A stretch of 64,000 bases of DNA, taken from positions 1 through 64,000 of the forward strand of contig NZ_SMDC01000003.1 in NCBI RefSeq assembly GCF_004343155.1. Reading direction: 5' to 3'. Of the stretch, positions 35,833 through 44,640 are shown piece after piece. The notes under the pieces were generated by a model that did not search any database, was not told the origin of the DNA, and saw nothing but the letters and a program-made list of their open reading frames with translations. The translations under genes and the position numbers were made by a program. Each line of letters begins with the position of its first letter. The first letter of the stretch is position 1. This DNA is from Marichromatium gracile. GTDB taxonomy: Bacteria; Pseudomonadota; Gammaproteobacteria; Chromatiales; Chromatiaceae.

Positions 35833-36774
35833 TCAGCGGATGGTGGGCGGGCTCTGGCGTTCGTCGGCGGTCGGGCCGAAGAAGGTCTGGCGGAACTGGG
35901 CGCAGCGCTCGATGTACTCGCGCGTGCTCTTGGGCATGGGCACGCGGGCGCGGACGATGAAGCGGACCAGCTCGGCCCCTTCGCACAGCAGCCGCGATCC
36001 CTCGAGCGCCTCGCGGATGGCCAGGGTGCCGGCATTCGTCGGGAGCTGGGGCTCGAGTTCGCAGAGTCGGTCGCTGGCGACGGCGAAGGCGGGCCAGACG
36101 TCGAAGATGGTCGGGTCGGTGCGCAGGATCTCGCACTTGCGCTTGGCCGTCTCGGCCAGGGCATCGACCGGCGCGGCGATCTCGGGGAGCTGACGACTGG
36201 CGGCGAAGCCATCCTTGATCGCCCCGGCGATGCGGTCGATGTCGCGCATGGTCATGGCAATCTTGACATAGCGGCTCTCGTAGAAGGCGGCGATCGGCAT
36301 CGAGAAGGCCTTGAAGGGCTCGCCCCAGAGTTCGTCGATCCCCTCGTCGCCGCCGCGATGACGGACGATCTTGCCGAGTTCGAGCGCCTCGAGCAGATAC
36401 TGTCCGCACTCGCGCATCAGGCTGTTGTCGGGGCCGATCTCCACCCCGGTGGCCTGGAGCTCGACGAGACAGCTGAAGATGTCGGCGGCGCGGTTGAACA
36501 GGGCGCCGGCGAGCATTGCGCCGTTGACCCGCTTGCGCTCCGGATGGCATTCGGCGGCATAGGCCGCGCGCGCCTCGTCGAGCCGGGCGCCGGGGATGTT
36601 GATGCCGTGCTCGACGTGGTTGAACAGCCTGCGAGTCAGCGCCTGGATCAGCTGGCGCTTGGTCTCGAGGGTGTCGGCGGGTGGTTCGTAGTACTTGATC
36701 CAGTACCCGTCGTAGTGCACCCGGGTGTCGCCGTCGATCTTGCGTCTGGTGCCGTTGGCGATGGTCTGGGACAT
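35833..36774 (-). CDS. Conserved-looking hypothetical protein, 313 aa
   Basis: Soluble-looking protein with no signal peptide or membrane helix. It is rich in helices and in aromatic/charged residues (VHYDGYWIKYYEPPADTLETKRQLIQALTRRLFNHVEHGINIPG at the start; FDVWPAFAVASDRLCELEP later). Codon pattern and length support a real gene. I recognise no domain or catalytic motif. Upstream of and possibly co-transcribed with the YqiA-like gene. Confidence 0.75.
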   Translation of the reverse strand: MSQTIANGTRRKIDGDTRVHYDGYWIKYYEPPADTLETKRQLIQALTRRLFNHVEHGINIPGARLDEARAAYAAECHPERKRVNGAMLAGALFNRAADIFSCLVELQATGVEIGPDNSLMRECGQYLLEALELGKIVRHRGGDEGIDELWGEPFKAFSMPIAAFYESRYVKIAMTMRDIDRIAGAIKDGFAASRQLPEIAAPVDALAETAKRKCEILRTDPTIFDVWPAFAVASDRLCELEPQLPTNAGTLAIREALEGSRLLCEGAELVRFIVRARVPMPKSTREYIERCAQFRQTFFGPTADERQSPPTIR

Positions 36775-36930
36775 ACGTCGCTGGGATCGAAATGACCGGA
36801 ATGGGGCGCAGTGTAGAGAAGAGCTTGCGCGCCGTCAGCCCTTGCCGAGTCTAGACTGATGCCATGGGGCGGCAATCGGGTTCGCTACCGCTGCCGGGCC
36901 GCCTGGATCCATGCTGTCGAGAGAGCATCA

Positions 36931-37695
36931 ATGCAACATAGGGACAAGGTCGCGGCCATCTTCATGGGGCTGTTCGTCTGGGGGTTCGCCGGTGCGCTGT
37001 TCGGTGCGCTGTTCGCGGGCCTGTATCAATTGCTGGTCGGGTTGGGGATTGCGGGCTGGCTGCCGCTGCTGATCGCCGCCACCATTGCCGCCACCACCAC
37101 CTCGGCCTTCTACAGCGCCATGCCGGTGGCCCTGGCCGGGGCCATGGCCGGGGTGCTGGCCTCGATCGCCTATCTGATCGCCACCGGGCATCAGGTCGAG
37201 CTGCCCTTGATCGCCGGCCTTGCCGGTCTCGCCGGGGTGCTGGCCGGCGGTTTCTATGCCTGGGCCATCAGCAGCGGTGCCCGCCCCCTGGCGCAGACCT
37301 TCAGCGGTCTGCTCGCCGGTCTGCTCGCCGGGACGGTGCTGGCGCTGCTCCTCGGGCTGAGCGGGATCGAGGTCGGGATGTTCACGCTCGCCGCCGGGGT
37401 CGTGGCGCTGGTCGGCTCGATCTATCAGTTCTCGGTGCGTCGGTTGGCGCATGCCGCCGACTGGCTGCCGGGCGGGCTGTCGGCGCCAGTGGTGGCGGGC
37501 TTGATCGCCGCGGTGGTCGGCGCCAGTGTGTGGATCGTCGGCGGTACCACCGCCGGGCTGCATGCCGCGCCCGGCGCGGCCTTCGAGGCGATTCTCGCTG
37601 AGGTCCCGGCGGGTCTGCTCGGCGGCGCGCTCGGTGGCGCGCTCACCGGTCTGCTGCTGGAGTCGCTCGGTATCGATCTGCAGGCGATCGCTTGA
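36931..37695 (+). CDS. Polytopic membrane protein of unknown function
   Basis: 254 aa of Gly/Ala/Leu-rich hydrophobic segments, about seven helices, with Gly-rich packing patterns (GGALGGALTGLLLESLG, GLAGLAGVLAGGFYAWAI). A short charged N-terminus MQHRDKVAA precedes the first helix. Start at 36931 preferred over an in-frame Met at 36859 because GAGAG is upstream and the longer form adds a basic, non-membrane extension. No transporter signature recognised. Confidence 0.72.
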   Translation: MQHRDKVAAIFMGLFVWGFAGALFGALFAGLYQLLVGLGIAGWLPLLIAATIAATTTSAFYSAMPVALAGAMAGVLASIAYLIATGHQVELPLIAGLAGLAGVLAGGFYAWAISSGARPLAQTFSGLLAGLLAGTVLALLLGLSGIEVGMFTLAAGVVALVGSIYQFSVRRLAHAADWLPGGLSAPVVAGLIAAVVGASVWIVGGTTAGLHAAPGAAFEAILAEVPAGLLGGALGGALTGLLLESLGIDLQAIA

Positions 37696-37814
37696 GCGCC
37701 TGCCTCGGGAACGAATCGGGCACTTATGGGCTAGGCTCAGGTCTACAACCCTGGTTGCTGAATGGTTGTATTGGTTCCACTTTCTTGCATCTCGTTGATG
37801 AGGAGGTCTTCATC

Positions 37815-37946
37815 ATGTTGTATGTCCTGCTACTCCTGGCCGTCGGGATCGTCATCGGCTGGAACTGGCCGCAGCCGCAGTGGGCGCGTGATTTCCAGGC
37901 GCGCGTGGTTGGCACGGTGCGCTCGCTCACCGGCAAGGCCAGGTAG
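37815..37946 (+). CDS. 43-aa single-pass membrane protein
   Basis: Small protein MLYVLLLLAVGIVIGWNWPQ followed by a short amphipathic basic tail ending SLTGKAR. One transmembrane helix (residues 2-17). AGGAGG at 37800-37805, about 9 nt before the ATG, is one of the best ribosome-binding sites in the window and argues that it is translated. A perfect 14-bp hairpin follows at 37967. Function unknown; a membrane-anchored small regulator or stress protein is possible. Confidence 0.75.
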   Translation: MLYVLLLLAVGIVIGWNWPQPQWARDFQARVVGTVRSLTGKAR

Positions 37947-37966
37947 GACGCGCGGTGCGCTGAGGA

Positions 37967-37998
37967 GCCAACCGCGCGTCACTGGACGCGCGGTTGGC
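37967..37998 (+). terminator. Perfect 14-bp hairpin after the 43-aa gene
   Basis: GCCAACCGCGCGTC (37967-37980), loop ACTG, GACGCGCGGTTGGC (37985-37998). No T tract follows, but position (21 bp after the stop) and stability suggest a transcript end. Confidence 0.65.
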
Positions 37999-38105
37999 CC
38001 CGGGCGGCTTCAATCGGTGGGGTGGGACGGCTAGACTGCCGATGCCGGTGGGTCACTCGATCCACGCATACATCCATCCAGTTCATCCGAACCGCGAGGG
38101 AATCC

Positions 38106-38390
38106 ATGCGCAGTATTCCAAAACGTCTCGCCCTGATCTCCGCGATCCTCTGTCTGGCGGTGCTGAGCGCCCCGCTGCATGCCGCGCCCTTCAACGTCCA
38201 GCGCGGCCAGATCGCGCTCCAGGAACTCGGCTATGCCCCCGGCCCGGCGGACGGGATCTACGGCCCGGCCACCCGCTCGGCGATCAAGCGCTTCCAGCGT
38301 CATCACGGGCTGGCGGTCACCGGGCGCTTCAACCAGGCCACGGTGGCGCGGCTGCGTCATCTGATGCAACGACGACACATGCGTCGTTGA
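38106..38390 (+). CDS. Secreted peptidoglycan-binding domain protein
   Basis: 94 aa: signal peptide (MRSIPKRLALISAILCLAVLSAPLHAA) then a single PG_binding_1 domain (IALQELGYAPGPADGIYGPATRSAIKRFQRHHGLAVTGRFNQAT). GAGGGAA precedes the ATG. No catalytic domain is attached, so it is probably a small periplasmic cell-wall-binding protein. Confidence 0.85.
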   Translation: MRSIPKRLALISAILCLAVLSAPLHAAPFNVQRGQIALQELGYAPGPADGIYGPATRSAIKRFQRHHGLAVTGRFNQATVARLRHLMQRRHMRR

Positions 38391-38415
38391 TCGTCCTTCT
38401 GTGAGGTGTTGTCCC

Positions 38416-38739
38416 ATGTCCATCCGATTCGGTGCAGCGGCGCTGTGCCTGCTCGCTTCATTCCTCTCGGCCGGTTGCGCCACCCAACCCGGGCGCGCCA
38501 CCACCGGCGGCGCGCTGATGGGGGCGGCCACCGGCGCTGCGATCGGCTCGTTGAGCGCCGACGCCGGCAAGGGTGCGTTGATCGGTGCCGGTGCCGGCGC
38601 GCTCGGCGGCTATCTGATCGATGCCGAGAACGCCTCGCGCCGTCCGCCGCCCTCGCGCTATGGGCCGCGCCCCTATCAGGGGCAGCCCTGTCCGCCGGGG
38701 CTGGCGCTGGGGCGTGGCGGGCGCTGCGTGCGTTACTAG
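38416..38739 (+). CDS. Glycine-zipper lipoprotein
   Basis: 107 aa with a lipobox (LSAGC), then a glycine-zipper segment (GGALMGAATGAAIGSLSADAGKGALIGAGAGALGGYLI) like SlyB/OmpA-associated small envelope lipoproteins. The Pro/Arg-rich tail ends GGRCVRY. GAGGTG upstream supports the start. Likely inserted in or on the outer membrane. Confidence 0.82.
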   Translation: MSIRFGAAALCLLASFLSAGCATQPGRATTGGALMGAATGAAIGSLSADAGKGALIGAGAGALGGYLIDAENASRRPPPSRYGPRPYQGQPCPPGLALGRGGRCVRY

Positions 38740-38742
38740 GGG

Positions 38743-39111
38743 ATGGAGCGTTTCGCCCTGGCGCGGGTCGCGCTCGCGGCCCAGACGTTGCAGTCACGGC
38801 TCGGGATCGCCGAGCTCGCCGACTGCTGCGCCAGCATCGACCGGGTGCTCTGGCATGATGGCGCCGAGGGCGAGCTCTACTGTCTGTGGGGCCAGTTCCT
38901 GGTGCGTCGCGAGTGTCTTCGTGGCGGTGTGCGCTTCGCCCTGCCGGAGTGCCCCAATGCGCTGGCCTGGACCCTGACCGAGACGATCGATGGCGGTGCG
39001 GTGATGATCCACTGCACCATCGCGCGGCACGACCCCGAGCCGGAGTTCGTCGAGTCGATCGAGACCTTCGTCGAGGACTGGCGCATCGGGCTGGAGCGCT
39101 GTTTCGGCTGA
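38743..39111 (+). CDS. Hypothetical protein, 122 aa
   Basis: Cys-containing soluble protein (ADCCASIDRVLW, RRECLRGG, VMIHCTIARHDPEPEFVESIETFVEDWRIGLERCFG) starting 3 bp after the preceding stop, so probably co-transcribed. I recognise no domain. Confidence 0.68.
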   Translation: MERFALARVALAAQTLQSRLGIAELADCCASIDRVLWHDGAEGELYCLWGQFLVRRECLRGGVRFALPECPNALAWTLTETIDGGAVMIHCTIARHDPEPEFVESIETFVEDWRIGLERCFG

Positions 39112-39127
39112 ACGCCCGAGGCTCGGC

Positions 39128-39469
39128 TCAGAGCACCTCGAGCGCGCGGACCAGGGCCTCGAGTTCGGGGTCTTCGGCGAGCGCGCCCTCCCAGACCCGG
39201 TAGCGTCGCTGGGTCGCCCCCTCGCCGATGCTCAACTCGACGATGAACCCCGAGGTGTCGGTCGGCGCCGGACGTTCGTCGGGTGCGCCGAGGGCGCTCG
39301 TCAGCCGTTGCAGACGCGCACGCTGTGTCTCGTCGAGACAGCCCCGACGCGGGGCGTGGCTGGTGTAGTCACCGTTCTCGATGCGGTAGTCGCCAGTGGC
39401 GTCGATACGGATCTCGACGGCATAGTCGTCCTGGCCGATCATGCGGTAATGCAGGGGTTCCAGCGGCAT
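39128..39469 (-). CDS. Hypothetical protein, 113 aa
   Basis: Begins MPLEPLHYRMIGQDDYAVEIRID with GGAG upstream. Predicted beta-rich small domain with IENGDYTSHAPRRGCLDETQRARLQRL and FIVELSIGEGATQRRYRVWEGAL. Convergent with the 122-aa gene, 16 bp apart. No recognised family. Confidence 0.68.
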   Translation of the reverse strand: MPLEPLHYRMIGQDDYAVEIRIDATGDYRIENGDYTSHAPRRGCLDETQRARLQRLTSALGAPDERPAPTDTSGFIVELSIGEGATQRRYRVWEGALAEDPELEALVRALEVL

Positions 39470-39800
39470 GGCGGGATCTCCGTGGCGGCGTTGCCGATTC
39501 CGGCCCGACGGCTGTCCGGCCGGTCCTGCGTTCAGCATAGTGCAGTGGCCGGTCGCGGCCCGCTTGCTTTTGGGCGCGCCGCTTGGCACCCTCGATTCGA
39601 GATGGGCGCCGTGGTGTCGGCGTCAGTGGGCGATGTCACCTGCATCGTGCAGGTTGCCCGCCCCGCTGGCCGGGGGTGAGAGCCCCTGCGCGCACCGTGG
39701 CTGGGCGCGCTCGCGCATCCGCGTTGCCGGTCACGACCGGGGGCGGTCGGCCAGGCGCCCGTGAAATCCGGACTCCCGCACCCCAGGTCGTCAGATATCG
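39470..39800. other. 331-bp divergent intergenic region
   Basis: It holds a 7-bp perfect hairpin ACCTGCA/TGCAGGT (39638-39654) and a short CTCGA/CGAG palindrome. GGGGGTGAGAGCCCC nearby can also fold. No known riboswitch signature is apparent. It may carry the promoter of the protease gene at 39801. Confidence 0.4.
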
Positions 39801-40322
39801 ATGTCACGCCCCGAGGAACTCCCCCGCCGGATCGGTCGGGCGATGCTGCTGGCCGCCTGGGTCGTCGCGCTCGGGCTGTTGGCGTGGCTGTTCGATGATC
39901 TGCTCGATCGCGATCGAGCACCGCCGCTGCGGGTGTTCGTCGCCCCCGACGGGGTGCCGAGCGTGGTGCTCGAGCGCAATCGCGCCGGGCACTATGTCGC
40001 CGACGGTCGGATCGACGGCGAGCCGGTGCGATTCCTGGTCGATACCGGCGCCACCGATGTCGCCCTGCCGCTGGCACTGGCGCGCCGCCTGGGCCTGGAG
40101 TTGCGTCCCGGCGGGATCAGCCGCACCGCCAACGGCGAGGTGCGGGTATGGCGCACGCGGCTGGCGCGCGTCGAGCTCGGGGGGCTGATCGCCCATGACG
40201 TGCGCGCCGCCGTACTGCCGAACATGCCGGGGGATGAGGTGCTGCTGGGGATGAGCTTTCTCGAGCGCCTCGAACTCGTCCAGCGCGGCGAGACCCTGAC
40301 CCTGAGGCCTGCGTCGGGCTGA
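39801..40322 (+). CDS. Retropepsin-like aspartyl protease (DTGA family), copy 1
   Basis: 173 aa: N-terminal membrane anchor (MLLAAWVVALGLLAWLF) then a single retropepsin-like domain with FLVDTGATDVALP as the catalytic aspartate motif and PNMPGDEVLLGMSFLERLE near the C-terminus. This is the TIGR02281 clan-AA type, which would act as a dimer in the periplasm. A paralogue with the same layout lies at 41061, with rnk between them. Confidence 0.88.
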   Translation: MSRPEELPRRIGRAMLLAAWVVALGLLAWLFDDLLDRDRAPPLRVFVAPDGVPSVVLERNRAGHYVADGRIDGEPVRFLVDTGATDVALPLALARRLGLELRPGGISRTANGEVRVWRTRLARVELGGLIAHDVRAAVLPNMPGDEVLLGMSFLERLELVQRGETLTLRPASG

Positions 40323-40517
40323 TCCCCTACGCCCCCTGTTGCCGAGGCGTCGCCGTCAGTGGCGACGTGTTCGTTCGCGCGTCGGTCGGAGAGCCCGGCG
40401 CCGGCAGCGCGAGCTGCAAGAAATCCGGGGCCGCGCGCTTGGCGCGCCGGCCCCGATCCCTGATGTCGAGCGCCCCATGAGGGGGCGCGGACTGGTCTTT
40501 TCCATCGAGATGACACC

Positions 40518-40931
40518 GTGAGCCAGAAACCACCCCTGATCGTTTCGGAAACCGATTTCGAGCGTCTGCAGCGATTGCTCGATACCCTGCCTGCCGATGG
40601 CGTCCCGGGACGCGACAACCTCGAGGAGGAGCTCGAACGCGCCGAGATCGTCGCTTCGGAGCAGGTGCCCGCAAACGTGGTGACCATGAACTCCCGGGTG
40701 CGGGTGCGGGTCTCGTCCTCCGACGAGACCTTCGTGCTGACCCTGGTCTATCCCAAGGACGTCGACCCCGAGGGCGGCACCGTCTCCATCCTCGCGCCGG
40801 TCGGCAGCGCGCTGCTCGGGCTCGCCGAGGGCGCCGAGATCGACTGGCCGCGTCCCGGTGGCACGCTGATGCGGGTGTGCATCGAGGAGGTCCTCTATCA
40901 GCCCGAGCGCAGCGGCGAGTATCACCGCTGA
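40518..40931 (+). CDS. rnk: Regulator of nucleoside diphosphate kinase Rnk
   Basis: 137 aa with a GreA/GreB-type C-terminal domain (VTMNSRVRVRVSSSDETFVLTLVYPKDVDPEGGTVSILAPVGSALLGLAEG) and a short N-terminal helical region. Rnk binds RNA polymerase and affects nucleotide metabolism. The start is GTG at 40518 with GAGATGA upstream. Confidence 0.92.
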   Translation: MSQKPPLIVSETDFERLQRLLDTLPADGVPGRDNLEEELERAEIVASEQVPANVVTMNSRVRVRVSSSDETFVLTLVYPKDVDPEGGTVSILAPVGSALLGLAEGAEIDWPRPGGTLMRVCIEEVLYQPERSGEYHR

Positions 40932-41060
40932 GGGTGGCCACGCCTCGCCTGGGTTACACTCCGGCCGTCTCCGCCGCGCGCGAGACGTCGCCGGGGTTCG
41001 CCCAGGCGGGCCCGGATACCGGCGAGACCGCCGTCTCCTCTCCCCAGTTCGTCCAGGGAC

Positions 41061-41609
41061 ATGCCCGTGATGAAACCTTCGCTCCGCCCCGTCACCCTGC
41101 CGCCGTCGCTGCGCCGTCGCTTCGGCTCGTTGCTGCTGCTGGCCGCGGCGCTGACCCTGGTCGCCCTGGTCGGGACTCAGCTCGGCCAGCGCCATAACCC
41201 CAATCCGCGTCCGGTCGCCTATCTCGGTAGCGACGGCGTGCCCGCGGTGGTGCTCGAGCCCAACCAGGTCGATCAGTACGTCGCCACCGGGCAGATCAAC
41301 GGCCATCCGGTCGACTTCCTCGTCGATACCGGCTCGGCTGATGTCGCCATGCCCTACCTGCTCGCCCAGCGTCTCGGCCTGAGGCTGAGGAGCGGCGGTT
41401 ACAGCAAGACCGGTAACGGCAACGTGGCGACCTGGCACGCAACCCTCGAACGGGTCGACGTCGGCGGGTTGGCGGTCACCAACGTCAAGGCCACGGTGCT
41501 GCCCAACATGCAGGGCGAGGAGGCGCTGCTCGGCATGTCCTATCTCAAGCACATGGAGGTGGTGCTGCGCGACGGCACCCTGTCGCTGCGTCCCCTGGGC
41601 GGGGACTGA
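41061..41609 (+). CDS. Retropepsin-like aspartyl protease (DTGA family), copy 2
   Basis: 182 aa: membrane anchor (FGSLLLLAAALTLVALVGTQL) then FLVDTGSADVAMPYLLAQRLGLRLRSGG and PNMQGEEALLGMSYLKHMEVV. Same architecture as the gene at 39801 and clearly paralogous (GVPAVVLEPNQVDQYVATGQINGHPVDFL aligns with GVPSVVLERNRAGHYVADGRIDGEPVRFL). ATG at 41070 is an alternative start. Confidence 0.88.
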   Translation: MPVMKPSLRPVTLPPSLRRRFGSLLLLAAALTLVALVGTQLGQRHNPNPRPVAYLGSDGVPAVVLEPNQVDQYVATGQINGHPVDFLVDTGSADVAMPYLLAQRLGLRLRSGGYSKTGNGNVATWHATLERVDVGGLAVTNVKATVLPNMQGEEALLGMSYLKHMEVVLRDGTLSLRPLGGD

Positions 41610-41630
41610 GCGCTGTCGCGCCCCGTCCGC

Positions 41631-42962
41631 TCAGTGGTGACCGTCGAGCAGCCGGCGCTTCATCCGCTTGAGTCCGAGCCAGGCGGCACCGACCACGATC
41701 GGCACCGAGAGCCCCATGCCGAGGGTCGCGTCGATCGGTAGCAGCCCCTGGGCCTCCAGACCCTTGAGGGCATAGCCGACCAGGCCGACGCCGTAGTAGC
41801 CGATGGCGATCACCGACAGCCCCTCGACCGTCTCCTGCAGCCTGAGCTGGATCCGGGCGCGCCGGTCCATCGATTCGAGCAGCCCGCGGTTCTGGTGCTG
41901 CAGGTCGACCTCGACACGCGCGCGCAGCAGGCTCGCCAGCCGTGCGGCGCGCTTGGCCAGGTCCTGTTGCCGCTCGCGGGTGGAGTCGCAGGTGGCGATC
42001 GCCGGGGCCAGCCGCGCCTCGAGGAACTCGGTGAAGGTCTGCAGCCCTTCGATACGACGCTGACGCAGCTGTTCGAGCCGCTGCTGGACGATGCGGTAGT
42101 AGGCGCGCGAGGCCTCGAAGCGATAGATGGTGCGCGCGGCGACGGTCTCGATCTCGGTGGCCAGGGTGGTGAGCTCGGCGAGCAGTTCGCTCTCGCTGGC
42201 GCCGCGGTCGTGGTCATTGCCCTCGGTCATGCGCGCGGCCAGCGCCACCAGGCGGCGCTCGGCCTCGCTCAGCGCGCGCGTGGCCTCGCGTGCCGCCGGC
42301 AGCCCGAGCAGCGCCATCGCGCGGTAGGCATCGACCTCGAGGATGCGCTTGGCCAGGCGCCCGGCCTGGTTCTCCGACAGCCCGCAGTCACGCAGCAGGA
42401 TGCGTGAATAGCCGTCGCTGTGGATGCGCAGGTCCGACCAGGCGCGGCTCGAACCACCGACCACCTCGGAGCCGATGAAGGGGTTGCCCTCGAACAGCGC
42501 CAGCAGCTCGTTGCTGCCGCGCTCGGGCATCTCGCACGACTCCAGCGCCAGCGCGGTGGCGGTGACCACCTGTCCCGGGATCTCGCGCAGCCAGTCCTGT
42601 GGCAGCTCGTTGATCAGCGGGTCGGTGAAGGGGTGGTTGAAGCGTTCGTGACGGCTGAAGGTATAGGTCACGAACTCGGTATGGCGCTCCCAGCGCAGCC
42701 ACAGCCCGCCGCCGAGATCGACCGCATAGTACTGCCCGACCTGCTCGGGGCGACGCACGCCGAAATGATCGAGCAGTCGCAGCAGGTGCTCGGCATTGGC
42801 CCCGCTGCGTCGCTCGCCACAGACCGCGGCAAGGTGGAAGACGCGTGCAGGGGAAGGCAGCGGGTCGAAGGTGCGCGCGTGCAGCTCGGCGGTGACCGAA
42901 TGACGCAGCGGGTGTTCCTTGAAGGCCGGGGACATCGATTGAAACAGGCTCGTTGTTGACAC
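41631..42962 (-). CDS. DUF3422 family membrane protein
   Basis: 443 aa with the DUF3422 N-terminus (EHPLRHSVTAELHARTFDPLPSPARV). A long helical/coiled-coil middle (about 240-375) follows, with two C-terminal membrane helices (AIGYYGVGLVGYALKGL and LGMGLSVPIVVGAAWLGL) and a basic tail. Function unknown in the family. Divergent from the SUMF1-domain gene. Confidence 0.9.
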   Translation of the reverse strand: MSTTSLFQSMSPAFKEHPLRHSVTAELHARTFDPLPSPARVFHLAAVCGERRSGANAEHLLRLLDHFGVRRPEQVGQYYAVDLGGGLWLRWERHTEFVTYTFSRHERFNHPFTDPLINELPQDWLREIPGQVVTATALALESCEMPERGSNELLALFEGNPFIGSEVVGGSSRAWSDLRIHSDGYSRILLRDCGLSENQAGRLAKRILEVDAYRAMALLGLPAAREATRALSEAERRLVALAARMTEGNDHDRGASESELLAELTTLATEIETVAARTIYRFEASRAYYRIVQQRLEQLRQRRIEGLQTFTEFLEARLAPAIATCDSTRERQQDLAKRAARLASLLRARVEVDLQHQNRGLLESMDRRARIQLRLQETVEGLSVIAIGYYGVGLVGYALKGLEAQGLLPIDATLGMGLSVPIVVGAAWLGLKRMKRRLLDGHH

Positions 42963-43125
42963 GGGTGCTCAGAGTAGCGGAAAAGGATGACCGGCGCGCG
43001 TGGGCGAGGTTCCGTCGCCCGCCTGGCAAAATCGGATGGGTGCCCGGACAATGGGTGTCCGATAGCGTTCGCGAAGGCCCTTGGTGGCTGGCGGGCGCGC
43101 CGCTCAAGAACGACGACGACTCACC

Positions 43126-44640
43126 ATGTCCGAACCAACTGAGGAGACCGGTGTCGGCGAGGCCCGGACCCTGCGCGACTCGCTCGAGCAGATGCGCGAG
43201 CAGGCTGCGCGCGAGATCGACCGCCTCAACCGTCGCCTGGTGGCGCGCGAGCAGGCCGTCGAGGACAGCGTGGCCTCCGAGACCGAGCGCCTGGCGCTGC
43301 AGCAGGAGCTGACCCTGTTGCGCCAGACGCTGGGCGTGAAGGAGCAGGCGCTGGCGCGGATCACCGACGAGTGCCAGCGGCTCGAGGACCTGCTCGAGGA
43401 TCGCAATCTCGCCTTCGACGGGTTGCAGCAGGCCTTCGAGCAACGCGACAGCTCGCTGCGCGAGACCCAGCGTGAGCTCGAACGCATGCGTCAGGAGATG
43501 GCCTGGCTGCAGAAACGTGCCTATGGTGCGCCACTCTCGCCGCCCCCGGCTGCGGCCTCACCGCCGTCGCCCCGTGCAGCCCCAGCCCGTGCAGCCCCAG
43601 CCCGTGCGGCGGCGCCGCCGCGCCCACCGGTCTCGTCGCCGTCGCCGTCGTTGGCGTACGTACGGGGGCAGCGCGAGGGACGGCTGGTCATCGGTCTGGT
43701 ACTGGTGGTGCTGGTGCTGATCAGCCTCGCGGTCTTCCTGCCGCAGTTGCGTGTCTGGTTCTCGGCGATGTCGCTCTCCGATGGACCGGCCGAGCTGATC
43801 TGGGCCGAGCCGCCGGAGCCGGCCACATCGTCCCCGGCAGCGCCCGCGCCGCCGCCGACCGTGACCGCGCGCCCCTTGATCCCGGCCACTGCGCCGCCGC
43901 GCGCCGAGCAGATGCCGCTGCTGCTGCGCGACCGGTTGGCCGACGGCGCCTTTGGTCCCGAGCTGGTGGAGCTGCCCGGGGGCAGCTTCCGCATGGGCTA
44001 CAACTCGCTCGCCCGCACCGACCACATGCCCGCGCACCAGGTGAGGGTGGACGCCTTCCTGATCGGCGCCTACGAGGTCACCTTCGCCGACTACGATCGC
44101 TTCGCCCGCGCCAGCGGACGTCCCTTGCCGGACGATTACGGCTGGGGGCGTGGCGACCGGCCGGTGGTCGGGGTGAGCTGGGAGGATGCGAGCGCCTATG
44201 TTGCCTGGCTCTCGCGCGCGAGCGGTCATCGCTACCGGCTGCCCTCCGAGGCCGAGTGGGAGTATGCCGCCCGCGCCGGCGGGACGGGGTCCTACTGGTG
44301 GGGGTTCGGCAAGGAGCCGGGGCGTGCGGTTTGTTTCGATTGCGGCAGCGAGTGGGATCGACGCTCCAGCGCCCCGATCGGCAGCCTGCGGGCCAACCCC
44401 TTCGGTCTGTTCGATACCGCCGGTAATGTCATGGAATGGGTTGCCGACTGTTATGTCTTCGGCTATCAGGATGCACCCGTCGACGGCAGTCCCCGGGTCG
44501 ACGGTGGTTGTACCGAGCGTGTCGCCCGCGGTGGCTCCTTCAGCCAGCCGTCGACGGCGATCCGCACCTATGCGCGCCAGCACTTCCCGCCGCGGACCCA
44601 GCTCAACATGCTCGGTTTCCGGGTCGCCCGTGACCCCTGA
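43126..44640 (+). CDS. Membrane-anchored coiled-coil protein with C-terminal SUMF1/FGE-like domain
   Basis: 504 aa. Residues 15-135 are strongly coiled-coil. Residues 136-175 are Pro/Ala-rich. A transmembrane helix lies at about 187-205, followed by a second Pro linker and a formylglycine-generating-enzyme-like domain from about 280: GGSFRMG, DAFLIGAYEVTFADYDRFA, GVSWEDASAYVAWLSRASGHRYRLPSEAEWEYAARAG, GLFDTAGNVMEWVADCY and RGGSF. Such domains often serve as binding modules rather than sulfatase activators; no sulfatase is nearby. The stop overlaps the PfkB start. ATG 43126 chosen over upstream non-ATG starts. Confidence 0.88.
   Translation: MSEPTEETGVGEARTLRDSLEQMREQAAREIDRLNRRLVAREQAVEDSVASETERLALQQELTLLRQTLGVKEQALARITDECQRLEDLLEDRNLAFDGLQQAFEQRDSSLRETQRELERMRQEMAWLQKRAYGAPLSPPPAAASPPSPRAAPARAAPARAAAPPRPPVSSPSPSLAYVRGQREGRLVIGLVLVVLVLISLAVFLPQLRVWFSAMSLSDGPAELIWAEPPEPATSSPAAPAPPPTVTARPLIPATAPPRAEQMPLLLRDRLADGAFGPELVELPGGSFRMGYNSLARTDHMPAHQVRVDAFLIGAYEVTFADYDRFARASGRPLPDDYGWGRGDRPVVGVSWEDASAYVAWLSRASGHRYRLPSEAEWEYAARAGGTGSYWWGFGKEPGRAVCFDCGSEWDRRSSAPIGSLRANPFGLFDTAGNVMEWVADCYVFGYQDAPVDGSPRVDGGCTERVARGGSFSQPSTAIRTYARQHFPPRTQLNMLGFRVARDP
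43576..43605 (+). repeat. 15-bp direct repeat inside the SUMF1-protein linker
   Basis: Two copies of GCAGCCCCAGCCCGT encode AAPAR-AAPAR in the Pro/Ala linker. It is likely a replication-slippage product and may vary in copy number between strains. Confidence 0.85.

Noticed and set aside
34206-36212. 668-codon minus-strand open frame
   Set aside because: It runs antisense to the TraB-like gene and out of frame over the YqiA and 313-aa genes. Low-complexity Arg/Pro/His composition; no motifs.
39638-39700. Possible riboswitch before the first retropepsin gene
   Set aside because: There is a small hairpin and a GGTGAGAGCCCC element, but no conserved core of any riboswitch I know could be lined up.
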